From JBKHXF01 sp046566145 (lineage in GTDB: Bacteria; Actinomycetota; Nitriliruptoria; Nitriliruptorales; Nitriliruptoraceae), in assembly GCA_046566145.1 (NCBI GenBank), contig JBKHXF010000034.1, forward strand, positions 14,730 to 78,729: a stretch of DNA of 64,000 nucleotides, in the 5' to 3' direction. The stretch's first letter is position 1, and every line of letters begins with the position of its first letter. Position numbers and translations under genes: made by a program. A model generated the notes under the pieces. That model was not told the DNA's origin and did no database searches. It worked only from the letters and a program-made list of their open reading frames with translations. Positions 30,623 through 39,119 of the stretch are shown here, piece after piece.

Positions 30623-31620
30623 GCGGCACCGGCCCGGTGGGTGTCGTCGGCCTGGGACTCGTCGGCGGCTCGGTCGCGCTCGACCTGCTCGGCCGCGGCG
30701 TCGAGGTCGTCGGCACCGACCTCGACCCCGACGAGCGCGCGCTGGCCGCGGCGGCCGGCGTGGCCGTCGAGGACACCGCCGGCGCCGTCGCCGAGCGCTG
30801 TGACGTGGTCGTCGTCGCGGTCCCCACCGGCGCGACCGCCGGCGTCCTCGCCGAGCTCGACGACGCCGCCGCCCCCGGAACCGTCGTCACCGACGTCGCG
30901 AGCGTGAAGGCGCCGGCGGCGCTCGGCACCGCCGGCGTCGTCCACCGGCACCTGCGCCACGTCGGCGGGCACCCGATGTCGGGCACCGAGCGGGCCGGCT
31001 TCCGCGCCGCCCGCCGCGGCCTGTTCGACGGTGCCCCGTGGTTCGTCACCCCCGACACCGGCACCGACCCCGACGCGCTGGTGCGCACGCTCGAGCTCGT
31101 GCTCGGCTTCGGGGCCTGGCCCGTGCTCGTCGACGCCGACGAGCACGACGCCCTGGTCGCCACCCTCTCCCACCTCCCGCACGTGCTCAGCTACGGGCTG
31201 TACGCCACCCTCGCCGGCGCGTTCCCCGTCGAGACCGAGCTGCTGTCCGGCGGGTCGTTCCGCGACCTCACGCGGGTCGCGGCCTCGCGCCCCGCGTTCT
31301 GGTCGGAGGTGATGACCCGCAACCGCAGCGCCCTGCGCACCGGGGTGCTCGCGATGCGTGACCGGCTCGACCGCCTCGCCGACGCCCTCGACGGCGACGG
31401 TGACACCGCCGCCATCGAGGCGCTGCTGACCCAGGGGCACCGCAGCGTCGTTCGCGGCCGCGGCGACGACGACGTCGTGGTGACGCTGGCCGCCGGCGCC
31501 GGCGGAGGACTCGACGCCGAGGGCCTCGCCACGCTGCGCGACCTCGGTCGGCACGCCCACGGGGTGCGGACCGTGGCCCGGACCGCTGCCGGCATCGAGC
31601 TGACGCTGGCGCCGCTGTGA
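30619..31620 (+). CDS. tyrA: prephenate dehydrogenase
   Basis: This 333-residue NAD(P)-dependent enzyme oxidatively decarboxylates prephenate to 4-hydroxyphenylpyruvate for tyrosine. It has the Rossmann motif VGVVGLGLVGGSVALDLL, the typical VTDVASVK, GGHPMSGTERAGF (catalytic His region), and LSHLPHVLSYGLY. The GTG start sits inside the pheA stop (GTGA overlap). The C-terminus lacks a clear ACT domain, so feedback control is probably exerted elsewhere. Confidence 0.93.
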   Translation: MSGTGPVGVVGLGLVGGSVALDLLGRGVEVVGTDLDPDERALAAAAGVAVEDTAGAVAERCDVVVVAVPTGATAGVLAELDDAAAPGTVVTDVASVKAPAALGTAGVVHRHLRHVGGHPMSGTERAGFRAARRGLFDGAPWFVTPDTGTDPDALVRTLELVLGFGAWPVLVDADEHDALVATLSHLPHVLSYGLYATLAGAFPVETELLSGGSFRDLTRVAASRPAFWSEVMTRNRSALRTGVLAMRDRLDRLADALDGDGDTAAIEALLTQGHRSVVRGRGDDDVVVTLAAGAGGGLDAEGLATLRDLGRHAHGVRTVARTAAGIELTLAPL

Positions 31621-31665
31621 CGCCGCCGGCGCGGGCGCGGCGGCGGGGGACCCCGCGGCCGCCGG

Positions 31666-31671
31666 TAGGCT
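31666..31671 (+). promoter_or_regulatory. putative -10 element, leaderless serB mRNA
   Basis: TAGGCT lies 7 nt before the serB ATG, with no ribosome-binding site. This is the clearest leaderless arrangement in the window. Confidence 0.6.
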
Positions 31672-31678
31672 CGCCGCG

Positions 31679-32908
31679 ATGAGCGACCGCCACACCGTCC
31701 TCGTGCGCGTCTCCGGACGCGACCGCCCCGGGATCACCGCGGGCCTCCTCGGCCACCTCGCCGCCGGGGACGTCGAGGTCTACGACATGGAGCAGGTCGT
31801 CGTCCGCGAGCGGCTCACGCTCGACGTCCTCGTCTCCGTCGGCGCGCGCGACGACGTCCTCAAGGAGCTGCTGTTCTGGGCCTGGGAGGCCGGCGTCCAG
31901 GTCGAGTTCGAGGTCGTCGAGGACACCTCGCAGCGGGCCACCATGCCGCGCTTCGTCGTGACCGTCATCGGTCGCGCCCTCTCGGCCGACGACCTGCGCG
32001 CCGTCGCGGAGGCCATCGCGTCGGGCGGCGGGAACATCGACCGGATCCTGCGGCTCTCGCGCTACCCGGTCGTGTCGTTCGAGCTCGTCGTGGTCGACGG
32101 GGACATGGACGCGATGCGTGCCGCCCTGATCGGGGTCGCCGCCGCCCGCCCGATCGACCTCGCGATCCAGCGCGAGTCCCTCGAGCGGCGCGCGAAGCGG
32201 CTCGTCGTGCTCGACGTCGACTCGACGCTCATCCAGGACGAGGTCATCGAGCTGCTGGCCGCCGAGGCGGGGGTGCTCGCCGAGGTGGCCGACATCACGG
32301 CGCGCGCCATGGCCGGCGAGCTCGACTTCGAGGGGTCGCTGCGGGAGCGCGTGGCGCTGCTCGAGGGGCTCGAGGTCGCCGCCCTCGACCGGGTGCGTGA
32401 GCGCATCACGCTGACCGCCGGCGCCCGCACGTTCGTCCGGACCCTGAAGCGGCTCGGGTTCAAGGTCGCGATCGTCTCCGGCGGGTTCACCGCGTTCACG
32501 GACGCGCTGGCCGCCCAGCTCGGCATCGACCACGCCGTCGCCAACGAGCTCGAGGTCGTCGACGGCCGGCTCACCGGCGGGCTCGTCGGTCCCGTGGTCG
32601 ACCGGGCCCGCAAGGCCGCCGTGCTGCGCGAGGTCGCCGCCGCGGAGGACATCGGGCTCGAGCAGACCGTCGCCGTGGGGGACGGCGCCAACGACCTCGA
32701 CATGCTCGCCGCCGCCGGGCTCGGCATCGCCTTCAACGCGAAGCCGGTGGTGCGCGAGGTGGCGGACACGACCGTCTCGGTCCCCTACCTCGACGCGGTG
32801 CTGTTCCTGCTCGGCATCCGGCGCGACGAGGTCGAGCAGGCCGACGCGGCCGACCCCACCCTGCCGCACGGCGCGCCGATCCCGGTGCCCGGCACACCGC
32901 CCGTCTGA
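31679..32908 (+). CDS. serB: phosphoserine phosphatase with tandem ACT domains
   Basis: This 409-residue protein catalyses the last step of serine synthesis. Two ACT domains (about 1-85 and 95-165) should bind serine for feedback control, and the HAD domain follows with nucleophile Asp179 in LDVDSTLIQDEV. IVSGGFTAFTDAL and GDGANDLDMLAAAGLGIAFNAKP complete the active site. The architecture is that of mycobacterial SerB2. The message is probably leaderless. Confidence 0.95.
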   Translation: MSDRHTVLVRVSGRDRPGITAGLLGHLAAGDVEVYDMEQVVVRERLTLDVLVSVGARDDVLKELLFWAWEAGVQVEFEVVEDTSQRATMPRFVVTVIGRALSADDLRAVAEAIASGGGNIDRILRLSRYPVVSFELVVVDGDMDAMRAALIGVAAARPIDLAIQRESLERRAKRLVVLDVDSTLIQDEVIELLAAEAGVLAEVADITARAMAGELDFEGSLRERVALLEGLEVAALDRVRERITLTAGARTFVRTLKRLGFKVAIVSGGFTAFTDALAAQLGIDHAVANELEVVDGRLTGGLVGPVVDRARKAAVLREVAAAEDIGLEQTVAVGDGANDLDMLAAAGLGIAFNAKPVVREVADTTVSVPYLDAVLFLLGIRRDEVEQADAADPTLPHGAPIPVPGTPPV

Positions 32909-32958
32909 GCGCGCGGAGCGCACCAACCGCAGGTGGTGCATCCACCCGGGGGACGGGC

Positions 32959-32984
32959 GGGCCGACGGCTAGGGTCGTCGGCCC
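32959..32984 (+). promoter_or_regulatory. palindrome around the MFS gene's -10: possible operator
   Basis: A 9-bp inverted repeat (GGGCCGACG and complement) flanks GCTAGGGT, so the -10-like TAGGGT (32970-32975) sits in the centre. A dimeric repressor bound here would block the promoter; no adjacent regulator gene is seen. Confidence 0.4.
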
Positions 32985-33044
32985 GTCGGACGCCCACCCC
33001 CGACGGGACACCGTGCACCGACCGTCTGGAGGGCGAGCCGAGCC

Positions 33045-34238
33045 GTGGGACCGTTCCGCGCCGTCGTCGCCCACCCGGTCGCCCGGGTGCTGCTCGCCGC
33101 CCAGGGTGCCTCCAGCCTCGGTGACTGGGTCGGGCTCGCGGGCCTGCTCGTGCTCGCCTACGAGCGCACCGGGCTCGTGACCGGGACGGCGTCGCTGCTC
33201 GCGACCACCGGCGTCTCGGCGATGCTCACGCCGGTGCTGTTCGGCCCCTACCTCGACCGAGTCGACCGCCGGCGCGCCCTGTCGGTCGTCTACCTGCTCG
33301 GTGGGCTGTCGGTCGGGCTCGTGCTCGTGTTCGACGGGCTCTGGCCCGTCTTCGTGGCCGCCGGCGGCCTGGGCATGACCCGGCCGGCCGCCGGCGCGCT
33401 GCGGCACGCGATCACGGGGACGGACGTCCCCGACGGTCTCATCACGCCGAGCGTGACCCTCGCGGGGTCGGTCGGTCAGGCGACGGCGACGGTGGGGATG
33501 CTGTTGGGCGGGACCGCGGCGGTGACGCTCGGCCCGGCCGTGGCGATCGCGTTCGACGTCGCCACCTTCGCCATCGCGGCGCTGATCGTGCTGCGCCTGC
33601 GGATCGCGCCCTCCCGACCCCTCGGCGCCGCCCGGCGCTGGAGCGACGGGTTCGCCGAGTGGCTCCGACCCGGCCGTCCTCGGCGCCTCATGCAGTTGCT
33701 GCTCGTGGCCGCGGCGGTGGGGTCGCTGCCCGAGGCGCTGGCGCCGGCGGCGGCGGCGGGATCCGGCTGGCTGCCGTTCGTCCTCGCGGGACAGGCAGCG
33801 GGTACGGCGCTCGGAGGCATCCTGTTCGGTCGGGTCCCCCGCTGGGCGACGATGCGCGGTCTGCGGGTGCTGGCGTTCGGGTGCGGGGCCACCCTGCTCG
33901 CCGGCGCGGCCGTCGTGGACCAGTCCCCGGCGCTGCTCGCGGCCGCGAACCTGGCGTTCGGCCTCGGCTACGCGCTCACGTCGCTGGCGCAGGGGGAGTT
34001 CACGCGGGCCGTCGACCGCGACCGGGTCGGCGCAGCCGTCGCCTCCGGGATCACCGCGACGATGATCGCCGACGGCCTCGGTGCCCTCGGGCTCGGGATC
34101 GTCGCCGACACGCTCGGGCCGCCCGCTGCGTACGTCGCGGCGGCCGCCGTCATCGTGGGGGCGGCGGCGTACGGGATCCTGGTCGGCGGCGACCACGAGG
34201 ACGAGGTCGCCGTGCCGGCCACCGCCACGGTCGGCTGA
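33045..34238 (+). CDS. major facilitator superfamily transporter
   Basis: This 397-residue membrane protein has about twelve hydrophobic segments. Motif A-like PYLDRVDRRRALSVVYLLGG lies between helices 2 and 3. The opening FRAVVAHPVARVLLAAQGASSLGDWV is typical of MFS exporters of the MDR type. Substrate cannot be predicted. A palindrome overlaps its putative promoter, which could mean ligand-dependent repression. It converges on the tandem GNAT gene, the stops being 11 nt apart. Confidence 0.88.
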   Translation: MGPFRAVVAHPVARVLLAAQGASSLGDWVGLAGLLVLAYERTGLVTGTASLLATTGVSAMLTPVLFGPYLDRVDRRRALSVVYLLGGLSVGLVLVFDGLWPVFVAAGGLGMTRPAAGALRHAITGTDVPDGLITPSVTLAGSVGQATATVGMLLGGTAAVTLGPAVAIAFDVATFAIAALIVLRLRIAPSRPLGAARRWSDGFAEWLRPGRPRRLMQLLLVAAAVGSLPEALAPAAAAGSGWLPFVLAGQAAGTALGGILFGRVPRWATMRGLRVLAFGCGATLLAGAAVVDQSPALLAAANLAFGLGYALTSLAQGEFTRAVDRDRVGAAVASGITATMIADGLGALGLGIVADTLGPPAAYVAAAAVIVGAAAYGILVGGDHEDEVAVPATATVG

Positions 34239-34249
34239 ACCGGTCCCGG

Positions 34250-35275
34250 TCAGCCGCCGGCGCGGAGCTCGAGCTCGAACACGTCGGTGCGCCGCACCAC
34301 CTGCATGCCGGCGCGCGCGTACAGCCGCATCGCCCCCTCGAGCGTGACGTCGTCGACGTCGAGCCCGACGCGCCGCAGCCCCCGGGCGCGGAACGCCGCG
34401 AACCCGCTGCGCAGCAGCGCCAGCGCGATGCCCTCCCGTCGGCGGGCGGGCACGACGCCGAGGTCCTCGACGTAGCCGAGCTCCGGATCGGCGGCGATGC
34501 CGGCGCGGCCGAGCAGCACCCCGACGACCTCGTCGGCCTCGTCTCGCGCGACGAGCCACAGGGACGGGTCGAACCCGTCACGCTCGAGCCGCAGCCGACG
34601 CCAGTCCCCCGGCGACGCCGGCAGGTGGGCGTGGTGGTCGCAGAACGCCAGGTCGTACGCCTCCCGCACGTCGTCGTCGTCCGCGCCGGGCCGGTACGCG
34701 GTGATCCGCACGTCCGGCGGCAGCACCGGCGCCGGCGGCGGGACGCCGAGGTCGGTGCGGAGCTCGAGGAAGAACCGGACGGGTACGAACCCGTGGCGTG
34801 CGAACCAGGCCCGCGCCTCGTCGTCGGCGTCGAGCAGCGTCGTGCGCATGGCGACGCGGGCCGCCTCCGGGGCCCGCGTGGCGGCGCGGGCGGCCCGGTC
34901 GAGGGCCCGGGCCAGCAGGAACCGCCCGAGGCCCTCGCCGCGCGCGTCGGGTGCGACCCGGCCCTCCGTGTAGAGGTCGACCTCGCCGGCCGGCCCCGAC
35001 CACGGGTCGTGGTCCTCCGCGAACTCGGCGTAGGCGACGAGCCGCCCGCCGCGCTCGACCAGCAGCGTGTCGCCGAGCCGGTCGGCGTCGAGCCACCGCT
35101 GCCGCACGTCCTCCTCGTCCCACAGCGCCACGCCCAGCCGCTCGACGCTGCAGGCGTTGTACAGCGCGGTCACGGCCGCGACGTCCGCCGGGCTCGCGCG
35201 CCGGACGGTGACGTCGCGGGGCGCGACGACGAGCGCCGGATGATCGGCGTCGTCGTCGAGCGGGGTGGGGGTCAC
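34250..35275 (-). CDS. tandem GNAT acetyltransferase
   Basis: This 341-residue protein has two GNAT domains. The first has the acetyl-CoA loop GRVAPDARGEGLGRFLLARAL, the second EDLGVVPARRREGIALALLRSGF and ends MRLYARAGMQVVRRTDVFELEL. The double-GNAT build recalls mycothiol synthase (MshD) and related actinobacterial enzymes, but the sequence does not let me assign MshD. The GTG gives a short acidic tail before the first domain. The frame stays open further upstream without coding character. Confidence 0.85.
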   Translation of the reverse strand: MTPTPLDDDADHPALVVAPRDVTVRRASPADVAAVTALYNACSVERLGVALWDEEDVRQRWLDADRLGDTLLVERGGRLVAYAEFAEDHDPWSGPAGEVDLYTEGRVAPDARGEGLGRFLLARALDRAARAATRAPEAARVAMRTTLLDADDEARAWFARHGFVPVRFFLELRTDLGVPPPAPVLPPDVRITAYRPGADDDDVREAYDLAFCDHHAHLPASPGDWRRLRLERDGFDPSLWLVARDEADEVVGVLLGRAGIAADPELGYVEDLGVVPARRREGIALALLRSGFAAFRARGLRRVGLDVDDVTLEGAMRLYARAGMQVVRRTDVFELELRAGG

Positions 35276-35314
35276 GGGGCGGCTCCCGGCGCGGACTACG
35301 CTGCGAGGCGTGCC

Positions 35315-35581
35315 GTCACCCCGGAGCGTGCCCTGCCGACCGAGCCGCCGCTCGACGCCTCTGCCGTCCTCGCCCTCGCGGCGCGGCTCCGGGGGCTCCA
35401 CGCTGCGGTCGACACCGCCCGCGTGACCGACGACCAGCGCCGGCGGTGGCAGCGGCGACTCGGCGCGATCGCCGAGGCGGGAGGGTCCGACCTGACCCGG
35501 GCCGAGGAGCTGCTCGACCGCTTCACGTCCGAGCTCGCCCGCCACGGGGTGGCGCCGGCCGAGCCGCACGGCGGGAGCTGA
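35315..35581 (+). CDS. small helical protein, start uncertain
   Basis: The coding frame (strong third-position GC) runs from about 35315 to TGA at 35579-35581, encoding up to 88 residues of alanine- and arginine-rich helix (SAVLALAARLRGLHAAVDT, DQRRRWQRRLGAI). The only in-frame ATG/GTG/TTG codon is GTG at 35423, giving 52 residues. A GTG at 35310, placed 7 nt after a -10-like TACGCT as in leaderless genes, is in another frame. A non-standard start, a short frameshift or a sequence error would reconcile these. No family recognised. Confidence 0.45.
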   Translation, partial: VTPERALPTEPPLDASAVLALAARLRGLHAAVDTARVTDDQRRRWQRRLGAIAEAGGSDLTRAEELLDRFTSELARHGVAPAEPHGGS

Positions 35582-35588
35582 GCGCGGA

Positions 35589-35605
35589 GGGGCCACAGTG
35601 GCCCC
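35589..35605 (+). promoter_or_regulatory. 8+1+8 palindrome just upstream of a -10: possible operator or terminator
   Basis: GGGGCCAC-A-GTGGCCCC lies between the small gene's stop and the TACCCT hexamer at 35610-35615, in the -35 region of the next gene. Confidence 0.4.
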
Positions 35606-35657
35606 GCGCTACCCTCCCGCGTCCGTTCCCGTCGTCCCACACGCCCGAGGTCCCGCC

Positions 35658-36461
35658 GTGGCCCGTGTCACCGTCCACCACCTGACGTCCCTCACGCACC
35701 TCCCCCTGATCGAGGAGGAGGGGCTGCGCACGCGGGCGGACATGTCGGGCCTGCTGGGCGAGCCCGGCGACTTCGACCGCGCCGCCCCGGGCCGCTACGC
35801 CCACGGCAAGCGCGTGTCGGCCTGGCTCGACCTCGACCACGCCACGACCACGACCTCGGAGCACGGGCCGGGCCTCGTCTCGTTCTCGGTCGACCCCGCG
35901 AAGGTGCTGGCCGCCCCGGCGTCGCTGCGCACCGAGGGCGACGTGGCCGCCTACTGGGAGGCCGCGCGCCCGCTGTCGGCGTGGCAGTCCGACGGCGACG
36001 TCCCCGCCGACCTCGAGGTGCACACGCCGGTGCCGGTGCGTGCGAAGTACCTCGCGATCCGGGCGCCCCGGCTCACCGCCGAGGAGCTCGGCCCGTACGC
36101 CGGCCTGGTCGAGGAGGTCGCGGACGAGGACCGGCTCTCCGCCAAGGCGCTGATGCACCTCGCCCTGATCGCGAGCGAGGGTGACTTCTCCTCGGAGGCG
36201 TTCGCGGCGGCCTGCGCGCTGGCGTGGCGCGACACGGAGGACCCGGACGACCTCGTGCGCGAGCTCATCGAGACCGACCCGGACAAGGTCGCCTCGGCGG
36301 CCCTGGCCATGTACGGCGCCGAGGCGCCCGAGGCCGTCGACGCGCTGCGCGGCGCCCTCGAGGCGACCCGCGAGTGGGGTGACGCCAACGGGGTGGAGCA
36401 CGGCCGCGCGATCTTCACGCGCACCGCGCTCGTCCTCGACCTGCTCCCGTCCAAGGCCTGA
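35658..36461 (+). CDS. uncharacterised protein with possible ADP-ribosyltransferase-like N-terminus
   Basis: This 267-residue cytoplasmic protein starts at GTG after CGAGGTCCC. The N-terminal stretch VHHLTSLTHLPLIEEEGL recalls the HxTxxxNLxxIxxxGL pattern at the start of DarT-like and related ADP-ribosyltransferase-fold proteins, but the rest does not give a confident match. The C-terminal half is helical and acidic (EELIETDPDKVASAALAMYGAEAPEAVDAL pattern) and contains no obvious catalytic motif. No antitoxin-like partner is adjacent. The function is not known. Confidence 0.65.
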   Translation: MARVTVHHLTSLTHLPLIEEEGLRTRADMSGLLGEPGDFDRAAPGRYAHGKRVSAWLDLDHATTTTSEHGPGLVSFSVDPAKVLAAPASLRTEGDVAAYWEAARPLSAWQSDGDVPADLEVHTPVPVRAKYLAIRAPRLTAEELGPYAGLVEEVADEDRLSAKALMHLALIASEGDFSSEAFAAACALAWRDTEDPDDLVRELIETDPDKVASAALAMYGAEAPEAVDALRGALEATREWGDANGVEHGRAIFTRTALVLDLLPSKA

Positions 36462-36488
36462 GCGCGCCCCTCCGCGGGTGTCGGTCGC

Positions 36489-36698
36489 CTACAGCGTGAC
36501 GATGTTCAGGTTGGTGACCCGGGTGCCACCGCTGGCGTCGTCGGCGAGCTCGAAGCGGACGCGCTGACCGAGCCGCAGCTCGAGGAGGCCGGACGCCGCG
36601 AACGCCTCGCGGTCGACGTCGAGCAGCGCGAGGCGGTCGTCGAGCAGCACGGCGGTGCCGGTGGCGGAGTCGAAGCTCTTGACGGTGCCCTGCGGCAT
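36489..36698 (-). CDS. cold-shock-domain-like small protein
   Basis: This 69-residue protein begins MPQGTVKSFDSATGTAVLLDD, which fits the first strands of a cold-shock/OB-fold domain (typical MxxGTVKxFDxxxGxG). It ends with RLGQRVRFELADDASGGTRVTNLNIV, like the last strands (GxxVxFxxxxxxxGxxAxNV). The aromatic RNA-binding motifs RNP1 (KGFGFI) and RNP2 (VFVH) are absent, so nucleic-acid binding may be altered. Probable -10 on the minus strand is TATCCT at 36738-36743. The stop is TAG. Confidence 0.72.
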   Translation of the reverse strand: MPQGTVKSFDSATGTAVLLDDRLALLDVDREAFAASGLLELRLGQRVRFELADDASGGTRVTNLNIVTL

Positions 36699-36857
36699 GG
36701 GACGGTCCTGGGGTCCGGCGGGTCGGAGTCGGGCGGCAGGATAACCGGACGGGTCGTGGCCCCCCGAACCCGCCGCCGGCGCGGCATGCTGGGAGGACCG
36801 GCCGCGCCCGGGCACCGTCCCGGCTCGCCGGCACCCGCGACCGTGAGGAGCACGCCC

Positions 36858-37226
36858 GTGCGTGACCGCGACGACCAGCCGACCGACGCCTCGGACCCCG
36901 ACGGGGCGACCCGCCCGCTCGACGACACCGCAGGGGAGCGCGCGCCGGGCGCCGCCCCGACAGGAGCGCCGCTGACCCAGCAGGTCGGGCGGGTCGTCGT
37001 CGCGGTCATCGCGGTGCTGTTCGGTGTCTTCGCGGTGTTCAACTCGCAGTCGGTGTCGTTCGACTGGATCTTCGGCGAGACCATCGCCGAGTACTCCACC
37101 ACCGGTGAGCACCTCGCCGGTGGGGTGCCGCTGATCGTGCTGCTGGTCGCCTCTTTCGCGCTCGGCGCCGTGGTCGGGTGGTTCGCGACCTGGCGACGTG
37201 GCCGCCGGCGGACCCGCCGGGGCTGA
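36858..37226 (+). CDS. LapA-domain (DUF1049) membrane protein
   Basis: This 122-residue protein has a polar, disordered N-terminus of about 40 residues and two membrane segments at about 43-63 (VVVAVIAVLFGVFAVFNSQSV) and 88-110. They are separated by SFDWIFGETIAEYSTTGEHLAGG and followed by a basic tail. The FxxFNSQSVSFDWIFG pattern between two helices is that of LapA/DUF1049 small membrane proteins. Its role in Actinobacteria is unknown. The GTG start follows GTGAGGAGCACGCCC. Confidence 0.83.
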   Translation: MRDRDDQPTDASDPDGATRPLDDTAGERAPGAAPTGAPLTQQVGRVVVAVIAVLFGVFAVFNSQSVSFDWIFGETIAEYSTTGEHLAGGVPLIVLLVASFALGAVVGWFATWRRGRRRTRRG

Positions 37227-37237
37227 CCTCGCACGGC

Positions 37238-37912
37238 CTACGCCCCCGGCGACCAGCCCCCGTCGGGCACCAGGCGGTGCTGGCGCAGGAACGCGGCCGT
37301 CGCGCGGCCGATCGGGCCGCCGAGGAGCGCGCGCAGGTCCTCGAGCGTGTCGACGTCGTCGCGGAACCCGGGCGTGTCGACGGTGGTCACGGCGGCCCCC
37401 GCAGCGCGGGCCAGGCGGACGTGGCGCCCGGCCGACCCGGGCCCGTAGGCCGTGCCCACGATGGTCGCCGGCCGGCGTAGCAGCGCCCCGGTGCCCCCGT
37501 CCGCGGTCGGCGCGACCACCACCTGCCCGTCGGTCCCGACGACCCGGTCGACGTCGGTGGGGGAGAGGCGCGGCAGGTCCGCCATCACCACCAGCAGCGC
37601 GTCGGTCCGCCCGGCACGGGACGCCGCCGACGCCACTGCCTCGTCCAGCGAGGTGGTGCCCGGCGGGTCGAGCACCACGTCGAGGCCGAGCGCCGAGGCG
37701 GCCGACGCCCCGGCGGGACCGGAGGCCGCCACGACGATGCGCTCGACGCGGGACGCCCGCAACGCGGCGCAGACGTCGGCCAGCATCGCCCCGGCGAGGC
37801 CGGCGCGCTGCTCCACCGACAGCTCGTCGGCGAGCCGGGTCTTGCCCGCACCGAGCGAGCGCACCGGCACGATCGCGGTGACGCCGGCGACGGGGGGTGG
37901 GGTCGAGGACAT
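37238..37912 (-). CDS. cofC: 2-phospho-L-lactate/phosphoenolpyruvate guanylyltransferase
   Basis: This 224-residue nucleotidyltransferase of the CofC/FbiD type activates phosphoenolpyruvate or phospholactate with GTP for coenzyme F420 synthesis. It has TAIVPVRSLGAGKTRLADELS near the N-terminus, VMADLPRLSPTDVDRVV and VVAPTADGGTGALLRRP. The Mycobacterium equivalent (fbiD) likewise lies beside gpsA. The LLM oxidoreductase at 5485-6330 would use the cofactor. Minus-strand TAGGCT at 37923-37928 lies 10 nt before the ATG, so the mRNA is nearly leaderless. Confidence 0.9.
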   Translation of the reverse strand: MSSTPPPVAGVTAIVPVRSLGAGKTRLADELSVEQRAGLAGAMLADVCAALRASRVERIVVAASGPAGASAASALGLDVVLDPPGTTSLDEAVASAASRAGRTDALLVVMADLPRLSPTDVDRVVGTDGQVVVAPTADGGTGALLRRPATIVGTAYGPGSAGRHVRLARAAGAAVTTVDTPGFRDDVDTLEDLRALLGGPIGRATAAFLRQHRLVPDGGWSPGA

Positions 37913-37984
37913 CCGCCGAGGGAGCCTAGTCACGACCTGCTCGGGGCCCGACGGGCCCGGCGGGCCCGGCGCCCCCCGCGCCGC

Positions 37985-37990
37985 TAGGGT
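37985..37990 (+). promoter_or_regulatory. putative -10 element of gpsA
   Basis: TAGGGT lies 40 nt before the gpsA GTG, divergent from the cofC hexamer at 37923-37928. Confidence 0.5.
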
Positions 37991-38030
37991 CGTGGCAACG
38001 TCGAGTCCGCGCGAGAGAGGACCAGCGGCT

Positions 38031-39041
38031 GTGGGTCGCGTCGCCGTGATGGGATCGGGGTCGTGGGGCACGGCCTTCGCGATGATGGCGCACGACGCCG
38101 GGTCGCAGGTGCGCCTGTGGTGCCGCCGTGCCGAGGTCGCGGAGGAGGTGAACGGCGCCCACACCAACGAGGCGTACCTCCCCGGCATCGAGCTGCCGGT
38201 CGAGCTGGACGCCACGGACGACCCCGCGCGGGCGCTCGACGGTGCGGACGTGGTCGTCCTCGCCGTGCCGAGCGTCGGCATCGCCGACCAGCTCGTCGCC
38301 TGGGGTGACCTCATCCCCGACGGGGCCACGCTCGTGTCCCTCATCAAGGGGGTCGACGTCGAGACGCGGCGCTTCGGCAGCCAGGTCGTGGCCGACGCGC
38401 TGGGGTGCGACCCGGACCGGGTCGTGGTCGTGTCCGGTCCGAACCTCGCCGAGGAGTGCGCGCAGCGGCTCCCGGCCGGCACCGTCGCGGCCAGCCCCGA
38501 CCTCGGCCGCGCCGAGCAGGTGCAGGCCGCCGTGATGACGCCCTACTTCCGCGTCTACACCAACCCCGACAAGGTGGGCGTCGAGATCGGCGGGGCGGTC
38601 AAGAACGTGATCGCGCTGGCCACCGGCATCGCCAATGGCATGGGGTTCGGCGACAACACCAAGGCCACGGTCATCACCCGCGGGCTCGCGGAGATGCAGC
38701 GCCTCGGCGTGGCGCTCGGCGGTCAGCCGCTGACGTTCTCGGGCCTCGCGGGCGTCGGCGACCTCGTCGCCACCTGCACCTCGCCGAAGTCCCGCAACCA
38801 GACAGTGGGCACGAAGCTCGGTCAGGGCATGAAGCTCGACGAGATCATCGCCGAGATGCACATGGTCGCGGAGGGGGTGAAGTCGTCGCGTGCCATCGTC
38901 GACCTCGCGGCAGCCGCCGGCGTCGAGATGCCCATCGCGGAGGGCGTGGTGAGGGTCGTGCACGAGGACCTGGACCCCCGGGTGATGGTCAAGGAGCTCA
39001 TGGGCCGGGAAGCGAAGCCGGAGCTCTACGGCATGGACTGA
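38031..39041 (+). CDS. gpsA: glycerol-3-phosphate dehydrogenase (NAD(P)+)
   Basis: This 336-residue enzyme reduces dihydroxyacetone phosphate to glycerol-3-phosphate for phospholipids. It has VAVMGSGSWGTAFAMM (Rossmann GxGxxG), SGPNLAEECA, the catalytic Lys in EIGGAVKNVIALATGIANGMGFGDN, and the signature TFSGLAGVGDLVATCTSPKSRN. GTG start follows GAGAGAGGACC. A strong hairpin ends the transcript just after the stop. Confidence 0.96.
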   Translation: MGRVAVMGSGSWGTAFAMMAHDAGSQVRLWCRRAEVAEEVNGAHTNEAYLPGIELPVELDATDDPARALDGADVVVLAVPSVGIADQLVAWGDLIPDGATLVSLIKGVDVETRRFGSQVVADALGCDPDRVVVVSGPNLAEECAQRLPAGTVAASPDLGRAEQVQAAVMTPYFRVYTNPDKVGVEIGGAVKNVIALATGIANGMGFGDNTKATVITRGLAEMQRLGVALGGQPLTFSGLAGVGDLVATCTSPKSRNQTVGTKLGQGMKLDEIIAEMHMVAEGVKSSRAIVDLAAAAGVEMPIAEGVVRVVHEDLDPRVMVKELMGREAKPELYGMD

Positions 39042-39069
39042 GCGGCGCACCGGGGGCTCGGTGCGCCGC
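39042..39069. terminator. terminator hairpin after gpsA
   Basis: A perfect 11-bp stem (39042-39052 with 39059-39069, loop GGGGCT) starts at the base after the gpsA stop. It lies between gpsA and the converging SDR gene. Confidence 0.75.
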
Positions 39070-39119
39070 GTCCGATGGCCTGGGCGAGTCCGGGCCGTCG
39101 TGCGTGGAGCGTGGCGCGG

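Noticed and set aside
34250..35275. Naming the tandem GNAT protein mycothiol synthase (mshD)
   Set aside because: The two-domain build fits, but no MshD-specific motif was recognised and no other mycothiol gene lies in the window.
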